Part shown: in pieces, positions 11,330 through 25,775 of the stretch
How positions within the stretch are numbered: position 1 is the stretch's first letter
Layout of the letters: the number at the start of each line of letters is the position of its first letter
Assembly (NCBI RefSeq): GCF_030867145.1
Contig: NC_134429.1
Span: forward strand, 18,523,115-18,587,114
Direction: 5' to 3'
Origin: Opisthocomus hoazin
Taxonomy: Eukaryota > Chordata > Aves > Opisthocomiformes > Opisthocomidae
DNA: 64,000 nucleotides
The notes under the pieces: generated by a model
Told to the model about the DNA's origin: nothing
Database searches by the model: none
Seen by the model: the letters and a program-made list of their open reading frames with translations, nothing else
Made by a program: the position numbers and the translations under genes

Positions 11330-14300
11330 GAAGAGAAGAAAACCACAGCCTTCATTTCAAACAATGTGAAGATGCCCATCACCAGACCTATGCTTAACCC
11401 CTTAAAAGGAACAAAGAGCAAGTTCATGACTTCTACTGCATCCTGAGCCTGGAATAGACCCCTGCTAGAGGCGAGAATGACACAGGTAGCCTGTTTGAAG
11501 CTGCATACTGAAGGTGAAATAAAACATCCTGCAAAGAAGCAAGCAACCAGCAGAGATCCAGAATCCAGCCAAAGCCTTTTCACCAGAACCACCATGGCAT
11601 TATAGATGGGTGCAGTCTTTCCCCGTACATGCCTCCCTCTGGGCAGGAAAAAACACAATAAAAACCTACCCCGGCTGGTGCTCCCCGAGACCTGAAGAGG
11701 GAGGAGAGCAGAAGACTCCATGAGGTCAAGTAGGGACCTCGCTATGGCAGTCTATTAGTCTGGGAGGCACTCAGATATTATGGTGGCAGCATGGGCAAGG
11801 CCTAAGAGACAGATAACACCATTCAGTTGTGGAGGTAGCAGAGGGGGCGAATCTCTTCTCTTTGGTGTGCTCAGAGCGAGCTTTGTGCCTTGAATTGTGG
11901 TTCTGCATGCTGCCTAGGAGGCAAGGGAGACACTGCCCAAGGATGCTGCCTGGTTTTGTCTGTCCACAGTGGGTTCTGAACTCCCTCGTGTCGCAGGAGA
12001 ACCCAAGGGAGGTGAGGAAACACTGTTATCTTGCAAGGTTTGTTCCACCCTCTGCCTTCAAGCAGCACAAGAAGCATCTCTGTCTTGTCACCGTGACACA
12101 GCAAGAAAAGCAACGATGCTGGAGGAAACGGCGTTGGTGCCAGACGGAGGGCAAGTCTCCGCTGTTTCCTCGTTGCTCTGGTTTCCCCGGGGAAGCGCAG
12201 TTTTTCCCTGTCCTCAGCCCTGGAGGAGTGCCAGCACGGCCCAAGCCTCGCCGTGTGCTGCCATACGCTCTCTGCTTTGTGGTGGTGTGCAAGCAGGAGC
12301 CTTGGCTTGCACGGCTAATACGCCGGTTCCACCACATTGGTCTACAACTTACGCCACGCTTTTCAGCAGCCTAAGGATTACCTCGAATTCCAGTTATCCT
12401 AGGCCAGACGTGCAGCTTTGTGTACATTCTGATATTCAGATATATGACTTTTCAGCTATTGAGCACTTGTACCTGAAAGCAAGCGTTTAGCTGGAGGAAA
12501 TTGCCAGCGCCAGCCCTGGTGCTGTATGCCTGGGGAAAATTTTTTTTAGGATGTGTCACCTAACTAGCTAGGCTTGATTCTTTGTGTTAGGAGATCTACC
12601 GATGACAAGCCAGAAACCTGTAGATTGCTGCTGTAATTATAAGTCTCCAGTCAATCCTGCAGTGGCTCACCAGCACGGGCTAGAGACTCCACATCTCAGT
12701 ATAAAATGCTAATTTAAGGTATCAGAAAGACCATGTGTCCTCACATTGCACAAGAAAGTCTCCATTATTTAAAGAATGAAGCATTCTCCCCTCTCCCGTC
12801 ACAGCTAGCATTGCCAGAGCTGAAACCAGCTTTAAGAACCTTGCTTCTTCTCCTATTCTAAATGAAGAAATTTTTGTGCAGTGTCTCCTCAAGTCACATT
12901 TTCAGTCACAGACTATCTGCACTTTTCCGCAAGCTGTAATGTTGGGGGGTTTTTTAATGTATTTTTTTCAGACTGCAGATCACCATGCGTGTTTTAGCAC
13001 AATCTGGCAGATGCTGATGAATTACAAATCCAAGCCCAGGCTGGCACAGAACTGAGGAAAATCCCTGGTTTGTTTTTCTTTTTTACTAAATCTGCTGTTT
13101 TGCACAACTCCATGCCCTACGCCCAGTTCTTTGCAGTCCCTCAGCCTGGAGTGGCTGTCAGAAATTATCAGCAGCAAAGCCAGTGGCAGGAGGTAACCTC
13201 AGAAAGAGAGAGCCTTTGCTTGTGCAAACTGTTACTTCATAACCTAGGTGAAAAAGCTGTTCTGTTGGGGTTTTTACTAGTCTGTAAAATGCCAGCTATA
13301 GCAACAGCGGTATCTGGATGGTAAACTTGAGGAAGTTTGCTTACAGCAGTTGCTTTTAAATGAAGATCCAAGCTTTTGCCCACATTTTCCCTTTGCTAAA
13401 GATGATCGCAACATTATAGATGCCTGTTAGCTTTAATAAAGTTAGAGTCTACTTATTTTTATCAGCATCTTGGTGTTATATGGCACCTTGATCAGGCACG
13501 ACGCAGGTAGTTGACTTAAACTGGGGAGATATGAAGAGCAGGGCACACAGCCAAGGCACGGAAAAGAGAGCTTTAATCCGTCCTCTGCCTCACTGGACAG
13601 GTCAGCCTCTGCCTGCTTCTTGTGTCTTTTGCTCTGTTGCCGTAGTGCTGATGCTCGGAAAGCTAAACTGGGTTTGGGCAGCAGCTAGCGCAGGGACCGA
13701 GATTTCTCCTGGGTGCTACTGCTGTACGACTAAAGGAGAGCCAGGCACTAAAGCTGGAGGGACCCAAGGAAGACGCACAGTGTGCAATCTCAACAGAATT
13801 AGTTAGGGTTTGGGGGTTTTGTTTGTTTTTCTATCAGGTTTGTTTTCTACTACACGATCACTGGCTTTCTTTTTTTTTAATACGAGACAGTATCTTCAAG
13901 TGTTCCGACCTCCACAGTCGCACTGCATTTCCTCAGACTCTGCAGCTATTTACCTTGCTTTCCCAGCTATTTACCTGGGCTTTCCAGAAACTTTGGAAAC
14001 CTTGATAAATAACTAAACCGTTCAGGAGAGACACATAAACTCAGATTTAAAATTAGTTAAGTATTTTTTACTTCCCAACAAGTTCTAGAAAACTTTCCAT
14101 ACCATAAAACCAGACAACAGCAAACACACAGTTAGGGCAGTGGCCAACTGTAATAAGCTTCCCTAATGGTATCCTTAACTCAGAGCAACTGAACACACAG
14201 AAAGTTAAGAGGTATACAGCAGATAAAAGTCTATAAATACCTGTTCAGAGTGCCGTTTAGAAGGAGAAAAGCATGTTCTGGGCTCTTGATTTCTACCCCT

Positions 14301-14510
14301 GAAGAGTCTTCTCTCCAGAGGATAGTCTTAGGCTCAGGGTCTTTTGTATTTGTAAGCTGCCTTCTGGTATTCAAGCTCCGCGGTATCGTCCTGAGTTGTT
14401 CCCGAGCATGGTAGGTCTGGCAAAGACTCGTCTAACAGCTCCCTGCGCACAAGTGGCCCTGCCGCTGTAATTCAAGTATCTTTTATACCTTCCTGTCTAG
14501 AGGTGACTTA
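11330..14510. other. Probable RNF223 intron, no other gene seen
   Basis: Open frames in this interval are short, overlap on both strands and show no recognisable domain. No tRNA or other RNA gene was recognised. Confidence 0.45.
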
Positions 14511-14511
14511 C

Positions 14512-14800
14512 TTGCTCCACCTGCCTTTCCCCATCCCCACTGAATCACCGCATTGGCTGCAAGCGCACTCCCGCTCCGGCCGGTTCCCGTGACAAACAGG
14601 GCAGGTTGGAATGCTCCCGATAAGGGCCAGGACGCCCGCCTGCCTCTGCCCTCGGGAAGCGCTGTGAGAAATGTTTCTTCCTCTTCATCTCCTCCGGGCT
14701 AGGGAAGGCCGCCTGCTTTCTGGGAAATACTCGCGGTTCTTCGACCAGCTTTGAGGTTTTTTTTGAAGCGCCCTTCGGAATCTGGTCCAGTTTGTGCAGA
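14512..14800 (-). promoter_or_regulatory. RNF223: Candidate RNF223 promoter and first non-coding exon
   Basis: This is a small CpG-dense patch in otherwise AT-rich DNA. On the minus strand it has a CCAAT box (AGCCAATGCGG, complement of about 14550-14560) and then a strong donor, GAGCAA|GTAAGT, with the intron beginning at 14511. Joining it to the acceptor at 11327 would make an intron of about 3.2 kb, upstream of the RNF223 ATG. The pairing is inferred. Confidence 0.35.
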
Positions 14801-16942
14801 TGTACTGGCCACGTTTTCACAGGGCAGCAAATCTTCTGAAAGAAAATTTCAGGGCATCTGAAAATGGCAGTTACTGTTCTCTTGTTTCTTCATGCAGAAC
14901 AAATAATTTGAAAGTGCCTTAGATTAACAGCAGAAACAAGATTCTGACAGTCCAATTTCTTGTGATGGGTGCAGAAAAAAATTGTTGCAATAGAAAAATC
15001 CAGTGTAAGTTTGAAAGCCATTCATAAATTAATGGAACCACTCTATACAATCATACGTCTGCTTCAAGCCCCTATACAATTGTTTGAAATAATACTGTAT
15101 GGATTGTCACAGAGAAGGAGTTTCATTCTTTGCAGCTTTTGGCAGTAATTGACACAGAGAAATATTATTTGACCTGCAAACCTTTTGTGGTTCAAAGGAC
15201 ATCAGTCCATGATCCAGAAAAGAAGAGCCAACAAATCTACACTCACATGCAGATAAGGAAACGGGGGGGGGTGTGTATGGGAAGTAACAGACAAATGTGC
15301 AAAATTTAGGCTAGGTCTTATTTGTTGCAAATACTACTTTTCTTTGTTCAGTTTCTCAAAAAAACAACACAAGACGGTCTGTGGATTTTTTCAGGATGGT
15401 ATCAGGAAGTCCCTTCTTAAAAAATCATTGAGAAACTTCACTCTAAAAGTGTATGGAACTGTATTCATCTCTTGGGACAAAGAAGTGTCTAAATCCCGTA
15501 GATTTTAGTGGCAGTCAGATATAGCTTGCTTTGGCTTCCACATTCCTCTACTTCAGGTCACACTGTTCTGTTCCAGCGAGCTGGAATCCAAAAGCTGGCT
15601 TTTAAGAGCAAGAGAAGCACGTTCGAATTACCAAAGTTTTAAATCAGTTTTAAGATTAAAACTAAGGTTTTCTGATCCTTCCACAGCTAGAAGGATCCGA
15701 TCTAGAGCCTTGCTCCTCCAGTGGATTCATGATGAGCTCCATGGGTGACTCTGGAAGACAAACACCACAATGGAGAATGCAGGGTGAGACTAAACTTTCC
15801 CAGCTCTGCATCTCAATGGTGTAGCTGCCTCAGTGGAGCGCGTATATACCATAGGAATAACGATCCATACGCTGAGCACGCAGTACCGGCACGCTGTGCT
15901 CCCTCATCTATTTATGTTGCTGTTCAGGGACGGGTGAGGCTGGGAGCAAACACTGTCTACGGCTGACAAAGCAGGATGTTCGATGAATGGATGTAAATCA
16001 GATTTTTAAAAGTCTTGCTCACTTAGTCATTTGCATAAACACTTTGGTAAACTGGACTTAAAATTAACAACGTTTCAGTAACATACTGGGGTATGTTACA
16101 TTCAGTAACACACTGAGGAACAGAAGTCCTTGGTTTGGGTCCAGCTGAGCCCCTCTGCCCTGGTAGTCAGTGGAGCAACACTGATTCACTTTTTGATCAT
16201 GCTCTAAAGAAAGACTTGGGCTCATTTTAAGCCCTTTATCCACCGGCAAGACCAGGACTGCTGAACTGCAGCGTGAGCAGACTGTTGCCATTTCGGTGTT
16301 TCTGAGGCTGCGTTTCGACACGACGACTGCGTGCAGCGGGTTGAGTCCAACCCAGAAGCCGAGAGCCTGGGGCAAACTGGGCCGCCCCACACATGCCCGC
16401 ACACTCCTCCCTCTGCGAGGAATCACCAGGCACGCACGGCACGGAGCATGCTGAGACCTCGCGCCGTACCAGGATGATGAGGAGGGCTGGGCTTGCAAAA
16501 GTGAGTGGGAGGCTTGCTGTTATTTTTATCTTCTGCTTGGAGGAATGGACTGAGCATGTCAGGAGCTGCAGCCGGTCTTGGGTGGATCTCAGAGGACTGG
16601 GAGCAATCAGTTGTGGGAGCACATACTGCCATGGCTACACTTAAAGAAACAGTAGTTCTAATTAGAAAGGGTTACTTTATTAATGCTGTCATTTCCTTGA
16701 ACTTGCATTACACGTGCACAACTCAGGAGCTTCTCAAAGGTGTTCTCTGTGTACAGGTGTAGGGATATGCAAACAGCAGTCTGAAAAGACTTGTTCTAAA
16801 TTGATTTTTGCTAAGCCATCCAGGAATGAAGATGATGTGACTGGAACGCTGGGACAAGATGTAGGTGATACATATCTCTGGTATAAACACTGTGACCTCG
16901 AGCAAAACACTGAATTTCCATCGGCTGCTGCATCTCATTTCC

Positions 16943-16960
16943 TAAATAAATAAATAAATA
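16943..16960 (+). repeat. (TAAA)n microsatellite
   Basis: Short perfect run of TAAA units followed by AT-rich DNA. Confidence 0.85.
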
Positions 16961-19602
16961 GATACATTAAATTAAATGAAGAAAATTAATTATAAGCCTT
17001 TGTTTTTGGTCGCAGTTGTCGTGTGGATTGTGTATTTAGAGGGGAAGCTGGGAGGGGTGGGTGGTGCCTAGCACCTGGGGCTGGTTACAGGGCTTCAGCC
17101 AGAGAGACCTCATGCAGGATCCCACCTGCAGAGAGTAACCGTGATTGAAACTTCGCAGCTTTCCCTTGTCAGACCCTTCCCACCACCACCTCTCCTTATT
17201 TTCCCAGCAGCAGTCGTCGTTGCCATCTCATCCAGGACTGTGGGTGAAGTGATGAGATCTTCTAAAGGGTATGTATTCTTTTTAGGGGGATACAGGAGGG
17301 TTTGTAACGAAAAAGATTATTTCTAACACCAGCTCCCAACTGGTTGAGGACACAACCATCTGAAGGTTTGCAAGCCAGGCTCCTTAGTGTGAAGAGAAGC
17401 AAGAATGCTGCAGAGTAATAAAACCAGACTTCTGATTATAGCTTTAGGATATTTCCTCAGCTTGTCTTTACCTCCACTACTGCCCAAGTATCTCTTGTCA
17501 TTCTCTGTGCAGTTCATCTCAGTGGATAAACTAAAGCTACCAAATATAGATGGGTGGAAAAAAAATTCAAAGTCAAAAACCCCCAAGCAATGAACAACAG
17601 GCTTCCTCTGATCTCTGTCTCCTTTCATCCAAGACTAGCTAGTTTCTCATTGCTATGTGCCACTTAGCACATCTGGGGGTGCCACCTTTTTGTTCATGTT
17701 TTGGATATTGTTTACAGCTCTGATTTGTTGGGCTACATCTTAAGGCCATGTATAAAGCCTGGGAGGGCTTTAGAAAGCCTTTTGTGCTGGGAGAAACCCA
17801 AGGGAGCAGTTGCTACAGAAGCACAACAGTGTCAAGCGCCAAACTGCTTTGGACTCAGCCTTTGCAGGACAGAACTCCAACGTATGTAATGTTATTCCTG
17901 CCTACAAAAGACTTGTCTACCACGCTCATGGAGCTGTCAAGGGAAAGAATAAGGATATGGCTTAGGACAGATGTGCTGGTTTTAACTGGCTGAAAACAAG
18001 CCTGTCTAAATACCCTTGTGCAACATAGAATAGAAGTCTCTGCAGGGTTAAATGCTTACAGCAGGAGGATACTACTTAGACTACATTTTCTATTAGCTCA
18101 CACATTCGTGTGCCTTCTCCCAAGCTACTGAAAGCCAGTGAAAATAAACACACGCACACACACCTGCTCCCCACACCCTCCCTCACAGATTCTGTGACTT
18201 TTGACACAGGTCCAGCTCAGTAGCTGAGCTCTCCACTTGTTATAATCTGTTAATCAGATGCAGAAGAAGAGGTGAGACCCAATAGTTCCTGAATTTTGCT
18301 GGCAAACAATTCTTTGGCCTCGAGCTAGCATCACTTCTTGATCCTACAGTGTTCCTCAGAGTCAGAAGGCCTGATGTTCTGTGCAATTAATGCTCCAGGG
18401 TGGTAAACAGCCCCATTAAGTGATGTTTCCCATGCTAACTCATGGAGCTCCTGTATTTGTCTGGCTCCACGTGCAGCTAGCTGCCTAACCAGGTGTTCGC
18501 TGTGAAGTCTTATCATTGGTGCAGTAGTTTGCACCTACGGCTAGACTGGGCTATTTAAATTCCAAAGTATATATTATGTACTGTCAGGAAAGAGCCTTGG
18601 TGAGTCATCAGATAAGCTAGATGGGAACTCACTGTGGGATACTTTTAACATAATTATATTTTATCCTTCTCTAACTGTTTCTATCAGACAATCTCCAGAC
18701 ACTTAGCAGACATAGTGAACTGAGCCTTCCAATAGCTAATGTTTATTGAGGATGTTATCTCATTTCACAGCTGGGCAAGTTTTGTGGTGCATGGGAAGCC
18801 CAGGCAACATTGAGAAATGCTGCTGTGACCTCTGTGCAGCAGCAATTTCTGGACAAGCTGTGCCCCTTAGCATGGCAGAGTGACTTGCCAGAGCAGAGGG
18901 ACGGAGATTTCAAACAGGCGGTGGAGTGGGAAACACCATCAGAGTTGTGCATTACTGATAAACATCCACTAAGGTAGCTTGATAGAGATTTAGAGAAAAA
19001 ATGTTGTTATTAGAGCCACAGATTGTGCTCCTCGGGTGACTCCTGTCCTCTAAGTGATGCCCGTCCATACGGACTAGGCCAAGCCCAAGTTCTGGAACCA
19101 TGTGCCTCTGTAGTTTAATCTCACTCAAACACTGGATCCACCCGGCACCTAACTCCGCACTGTTCTTCATTTCCTGTAGTCACCACGAAAGCACCATGAT
19201 TAGATAATCATTACGAGGTACGGATGCAATGTAGCAATTTTCCTGATACTCTGTAACTCATGTGCCTATTACTCCTCAGTGGCTTGAGGCTGTATGATTC
19301 AGCCACTCGCAGCTATATTCTCGAATAGCAAGAATAGCATCCATTCCCTGGACATAAGGTCAGGTCTTTTTTTCTCGCCTATTTATTTCTGAAGGAGTAA
19401 GTGACTTGGCCCAATGGCTAAACTGTGGTCTATAAATCATTGGTGATCCGTGATACCATGCCTAGGAGAGTCCTGGCTTTCCAAATGTCTGTGCTGCTTC
19501 TGTAGTGGTTTGCAATGAAAGTTTGATGTCAACAATCATAAACAGTGGCTCAAAGGAAGAGTAAATCACACCAGAATTAAGGTCCTTGGAACTATTCAGT
19601 GA

Positions 19603-19654
19603 GTGTGGCAGTTCTTTCTGTTAAGATAGTGTGGCTGTTATTTCTGTTAAGATA
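19603..19654 (+). repeat. 26-bp tandem duplication, imperfect
   Basis: Two adjacent 26-base units begin GTGTGGC and end CTGTTAAGATA, differing at two positions. This looks like a small local duplication that has since diverged. Confidence 0.85.
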
Positions 19655-22600
19655 ACATCATGATGTGGCCCGTAAAAGGAGTGGGTTTAGTTGAGGGGTT
19701 CTTAGATGTTCCCAAGAACAGCAGCAGTAGCTCCTTTTGCTGCTGTAAGTGGCTCAAGTGCAGCTGGAGTTGAGATGTAGTGCATGTAAAATGCATGGAA
19801 ACCAGTCATCCCTCTCCTGAAACACAAAAGGGATGCGCTTCCCATGGACCAGTAAGATAGCTGTTGCTGTTGCCAGCCCTAGAATAAGTTATCCAGAGGC
19901 AGCTGCAGGTTACTGAGGAGGGAGACTCTCAGCAGGACTAGGGGAGATGGCAACAGAAGCGAGGTGAAGGGCAAAGTTAACAAGCTCTCACCATCACATT
20001 GTTAATTGCTCTCATGATTGTCCCACAGCGGTCATGTTCCGGCAGTGTTACTCACTTCCCGGCCCGGTGTAGTGACATGAAGAACTTGGGAAATGGCCTG
20101 TGATGTCAGAGCTGAGGAGTCAGCATCTGCGGGGATGTCTTGTTGCTCGTCTCTGGTGACTTTTGCCTATGGAACAAGCCACCTGTGGTCTGCTGAGTGG
20201 ATTCTCCTCTTCTACATGTGAACTGTGCTCAGCTCGACTCACATCTATACACCATCTATACACTGGGACAGATGCCTCAGCCCACAGCGGGGGTGGTTCG
20301 CACTCACCGGAGCACATCCAGCCAGGAAGCGGGTGTTGGGATGCTAATGCATCTGACCAGGGACACCTTCTGGTGCACCAGACCTGAATTCCAGCATGTG
20401 GCTCCCCATCAGATTGCTAAAAAAAGATCTGATGTTGGCGGTGATGAGGGACAGGGTTCTCTGGTGTCTGTGGTAAGTGCGCACACCGTGAGAGCTCTCT
20501 ACCAATACTGGTCTTTTCAGGTTACAGATAGCACATTCTGAGTTGATCCCTTTTGCTCTCTTCACCCTGCACCAACCAACTTGAGAAGGATCAGATGACT
20601 GACATGCCTTCTCAGATCTCAGACTGTATTTCTCTTGCACTGAGCAAACACAGGACTCCACCTACTGTCTCCTTCCCTTGCCCATCCCAGAAGCTTAATT
20701 ATCACTGAGCCGCGTCATAGTTCTAAAACTTTGTGGTAAGGAAATGCTTCTTATCTTTTTCTTTTTTGTTTCCTGGTGACATGTCATTGTAGCTGTCCTT
20801 TTTAAACTCTGACCATTTTATATCCCTATTTTATATCTGCTGTCTATATTTGCTTTGCATTCCTTAAGTTTCTGAAGTACTGATAGAGTTGATCTTCTCC
20901 AGACAGTGTTTGAATGCTTTTTCAAGTGTGACACCAGTTATGGTCAGTGTGTAATAGGTTTAGTTCTTGTAATTATATCTGCAGTTGGATATTCATTTGT
21001 GCTACTAACATTTATAGTTAATCATTCAACTGCTTAAGGGAATATAGGATAATATCCCAGATGTGAGACTGGCTAGAAGCACAGTAAGAAAAATATCTCA
21101 GTGAGTTGTCCATGGTGAAGAGGACAATTTATCTTTCAACCCTAAAGAATGCAGTGGGACAAGAATGCAAAATATATCCTCGTATGCATTTGTATATACA
21201 TTAATAGATGCAGAGATGTAAACTGAGTTCCAGTAAGATAAGGCAAAGTCAAAAGCAGTCAGTGTTGGCACAAGGGTAAAATGTCCTTCTAGTGCATCAG
21301 ATAATTTATCACCATCACCCTTATATGGAAGATATAAAAAGAATGTAGGGATGTTCTTTGTGCCTTCATAAAAGTTTAATTTATAACTTCATCCCTGGGT
21401 CTGGTTCTGTCCCCAAACACTTTCTGACACACGGATCTGAGCTGGAGAAGCACTCTCATGCTTTGTGTTCCATCAAGAGGCATCATTTCAGTTAATGATT
21501 CAAAAGGAAAGAGCAATCATGAGAGATGTCCTTTTAACATATTTCTACTATTTTCCATATATGTATTTATTATGCTATTTTAGCAAAGTAGGACACTAGA
21601 GCCCTTGGCAGCTCTCACCTCCAGCTCCAAGTCCCTTGGTGCTCACTCCAGGGAGTGGTAGAGTCACCAAAGCTGGTGTTTCGTAAGTGTGTGACTGGAG
21701 AGAACACCACTAGGAGATCACTCACCAGATCCTCGGCAGATACAAGCGGGTTTTACACTGGGCAGCTCTGGAGTTCCCCAGTGTGCTGACAATGGCTGAG
21801 GATCCAGGGATCAGAGGAATAAGCAGACCGGTGCTTGAGAAGCCTTGGTGTCTCCTGGGGCAGCTCCTCACCTTCCATGCACATACGCAGGAGTGAGTAC
21901 AACTGCACAGATAAATGCTGCACTCGCTCTGGTTCCATCATCCTGCTACAGTCTTTCTGCACTGCGTGCTCTAAATTATGTGCCCTGGACCCGTTGCTCA
22001 GCACTTCACACAGCACAGAGCGCTAGAACAACAATATTCCAGGGAAAGTACTGGACAGGAACTCTGTCCAGACAGGGGCTGTCTGTCCCTGCACAGGGGA
22101 AGCAGGAACTTGGAAGAGGGTTGTGGGATTTGGCCCTCTGCAAATAATGGAAAGGCAGAATCCCTTATGCATGTCATAAAACACCGAGGAACATTACAAT
22201 ATTTGTATTCACAGTGCAAACCACTTTCCATCTGTTAATACAGATACTAACTCTAGTTTACGTATAAAATGCAAATGTTTGTGGATTTTTTTACACTCCC
22301 TTCCTTCAAGCCTAATCCTATGCTAAACAACAACTACGTACAGTGAGGTCAGTGGAAAATGAGGAGACTCAGCAGCTTCCGGGAACAGAGCTTTGGCTCT
22401 TGGACAAATTCAGCATCGTGCCCTTCACTCCTTCTGAGTCAAAAAACTACACTCCAACAGAAGAATGAAATCTTTTAAAGTTGAAATATAATTGCTGCAC
22501 ATTCTCCATAGAAACCCTCCATTTAGTCAGCAGGATGAAAGATCGAGTTCCAGATGGTGGAGCTGAGGTAGAAAACCCCCAGAGACCTGATTGCGAGTTC

Positions 22601-24490
22601 AGTTTCCAAGGATGTCATACGGACGTACATGCCTTGAGATACTACATGAACTGCATGCCTCAGAGATTCCTCCTGCCACTACTCCATCTCTGTGAAATGC
22701 ATCCGTGAAGATATTGAAGCTTTCTTGCTTAGCTGTGGACCTTTTGTGAAAGGGAAATATCAGAACATCTATGACGATCAAACTTACGCCAGGGAAGGAC
22801 TGGCCTCCAGCCTTCCCACAATTAGTTTGTGTTGCAGGCTTCCCATGCCTGTGCCCGGACCTTCTCCCAAGTGTGGAATTACCCAGGCAACATCCCCTGG
22901 AAGGTCAACACCTGGATTTGAGTAGTCCACAAGTCAATAGTTCTCACTGACCAAAACATGAAGGGAGAGAAGACCTCCTCTGGAGGGACTTTGATGTATT
23001 TTTAATGTACCTAATGCAGACAGTGAGTGTTTTAGTAATGGATATGCTATTAACAGCTAAACTAATTGTGTACCAATTTGCTTTTCCTAAGTGCAATCTT
23101 AAATGTTTGTAGAATCAACATGGAATAAATAATTAAGTTTCTCTAATCCTTCCTGCCATTCTAGCTAATGATCAATATTTATGGTATAAAACTATTTTTT
23201 TGAAGAGCATCAAGCTTCCCTGGGTCTCCTGATTGCCTCTCTTTTCCACATCTTGTGCCTCCTGACCTGTGAACCGCCTAAGTTAGGCTTGACACAGTTT
23301 TCACTAGGGAAATAAATATTGGCTATGATGCAGGTGTCGGGGTGGGCACGTGTTATAAAAGGGCTTTTGATCAAAACTGACAGCAGGGAGACAGCGATGA
23401 AGAAAAAACCTAGGAAGGTCTCAGTGAAATCTGACAACAGTGACAAAAAATGGAGACGAAAACAAATCAAGCATATGTCTACTGCTTTGCAGATGTGTGA
23501 CATGCACTACAAATTCATCACTGCTGTGTTTCTTCAGACCTGTGGCATAATAAATGTGTCTCAGTCCTCCATGCCATGTGTAAGACAGTGCTAAAGGGGT
23601 TGGTTCATGGCTCCAGTGCTGGTCCAGTACTGGACATACTGACCAGGCTAAATGACTGCTCTATTAGCACTGCTCAGTCCATCATGGACCTCTTCACACA
23701 GAGTAGCAGAAACAAAAATTTAAAAAGCTCTAGAACAAGTTGAAGTTCTTTTTCTTCCCTGACCTGAAAATTATTTGGATAATATTCAATGGAAACTTTT
23801 TGAGTTGCTATTTAGATTAAACCTAATATTTCAAATTAATAGTCCTGTTAACTTCATTGCACTCTCTTCACAACAGGAAAGTTAAATACTGGCAGGTCTG
23901 GCATCTCTGAAGGGAGGCAGGAATGTTGGGGCTTCAATTTCTCAAACGTAAGGAAGATTTGTCTTTCCATTTCGTGCTTTTTTGCTATTATTTATAATCG
24001 AGAATTCCACAACAAAATGTATTGTAACTATTTTTTGCTGTGCACTTTTTATGTTGTGCATCATTCATATTATTTTAAGTGTTCTTGGGATAGTTCAGAT
24101 GACATACAGCTGCCTTCCTCGCCCAACAATACCTACTCCTCTCATGTTTTGAATGCAGTGCAATCACAATGCTGAGCTGATGGGTGATGGGAGGATTATA
24201 GTCCTGGAAACAGACTGCAACGTCGTAAAAACAAGATCTTGTTCCAGTGGGATAAATGGTGCTGCATCACTTACAAACCACATTAGTTTAGAAAAAATAG
24301 ATGAAGAATTTACAGAAGAGACAGGCCATTTCCATGCTTATTCTTTAAACTGTGGAATATCCTACTTAATCTTCTTATTAGTAACAAAGAGAGAGTGCAG
24401 CAGTTTTTATTTTTGTGATTGTGGTGCTCACATGTGGTGAGCTATAAGACCCACAGAATGCCTGGTTTGTCCCTGTAGTATTTACAGTGC

Positions 24491-24528
24491 AAGAGAAAGA
24501 GAAAGAGAAAGAGAAAGAAGAAGAAAAG
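24491..24528 (+). repeat. (GAAA)n purine tract
   Basis: An uninterrupted A/G run built of GAGAAA units followed by GAAGAA. It could form triplex-type structure; no function is seen. Confidence 0.85.
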
Positions 24529-25744
24529 CTTTTCAATCCATAAGCTGAGAGCTCAAACGTGACAGGCTCCAAGATTCTTGTGTTTAGGAACCTCTGTTCT
24601 ACCTGGAGCATGGCGATTCAGAGATTTTGATCCCGTGCTCACCTCCCCAAAGCACCCACCCCGAGGAAACTAAAACACGCCTCGCTTCATTCTGCTTTTT
24701 TGTTTATAACGAGATTGTTATTGGTGGTTGTGAGGGAGGTCTTTAAAGCTGCACTGTTGGCTGTGTGCTGAGGCAGTTTAAAGGACTACTGCCCTCAAAG
24801 TGGTCATCTTGGGCACGGTAGCCTCCAGCAAGCGGGAGATCACAAGTGCCATATTCTGGTATTGTAAGTATGGATTTTACACCCATGAGTGGGTGTCTGG
24901 AAAATCACAGGTTCCTCTGCTCACGTCCTGTGGATGCAAGGATGCACATTATGTGCTGGATTTCCAGCCTGGATAAACACACACTGCCTCACCTCTCCCA
25001 TGCCCCCAGGTGATGGGGAAGGAATACCAAGGTAGGGAAGGAGGAGCAGCCTGGTTTAGGGATCTGGGTTCCCAGCTGGATTGGTGCACGTTGTAGGATG
25101 GGAACAAGCAGCCAGCACAAACCCCACAGGGTGCTGGTGCCTGCCAAACCCCTACAGAGCCCCAGTGGAGCTATGGCCTGGGGCAGAGCAGAAATCCTCA
25201 GAGCCATGATTAGAAAATACCTTCCCCATCACCCATCCCATCCTCAGTTCTTGAGATAAAATGCTAACAATTACACCAGGGTGAGCATTCACTTTCATTC
25301 TCTGAAGGGTTAAACACACATTTTTATAAACCGGCAGATGGATTCCTTAATTTTTTCATCACATTATACTGATTTGCCACATTCTTTTTTATGCTTTTCC
25401 CTGGGTCTAGTTATTTACTTTTCCTTGTAGAATCTTTATCAACATTCAGATACTCAGAGAACACCTTTTTTGTTTATTTTACTTTTTTATTTGTATTCAC
25501 TGTGATCAAAGTACTATTTAAATACTACTGCATGTGGAGATGATGTTGCTTCCAGACACAGAGAACTGGAGGTATGGAATGAGAGAATTAATAGCTGTTA
25601 AATAAAAGAGAAGGGGGGAAAATAGTTGTATCTTTTGCTTAATACAAGGCAAGCATAGGGTTAAAAAGTTCCAGATCAGAGATCTGATTAGCAAGTTCCT
25701 GCAGATGTGCCCACTGAGTAGGTGTTAATTTGGGAGGACTGGAG

Positions 25745-25752
25745 TATAAATA
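25745..25752 (+). promoter_or_regulatory. TATA box of a candidate unassigned transcript
   Basis: TATAAATA lies about 30 bases upstream of a pyrimidine-rich start region near 25776. A TCF/LEF-like TGATCAAAG lies further upstream near 25502. The transcript that follows has a strong-context ATG and a good donor, described in the next entry. Confidence 0.4.
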
Positions 25753-25775
25753 GGAAAGCCCAAGGCCGGGGAGGA

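Larger units (their letters stand above)
14801..25740. other. Long non-coding interval, no gene recognised
   Basis: About 11 kb of moderately AT-rich DNA with only short, unconvincing open frames. Features seen are an (AAAT)n repeat at 16943-16960, a 26-bp imperfect duplication at 19603-19654 and a purine tract at 24491-24528. No transposon body was identified by eye. Confidence 0.5.
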
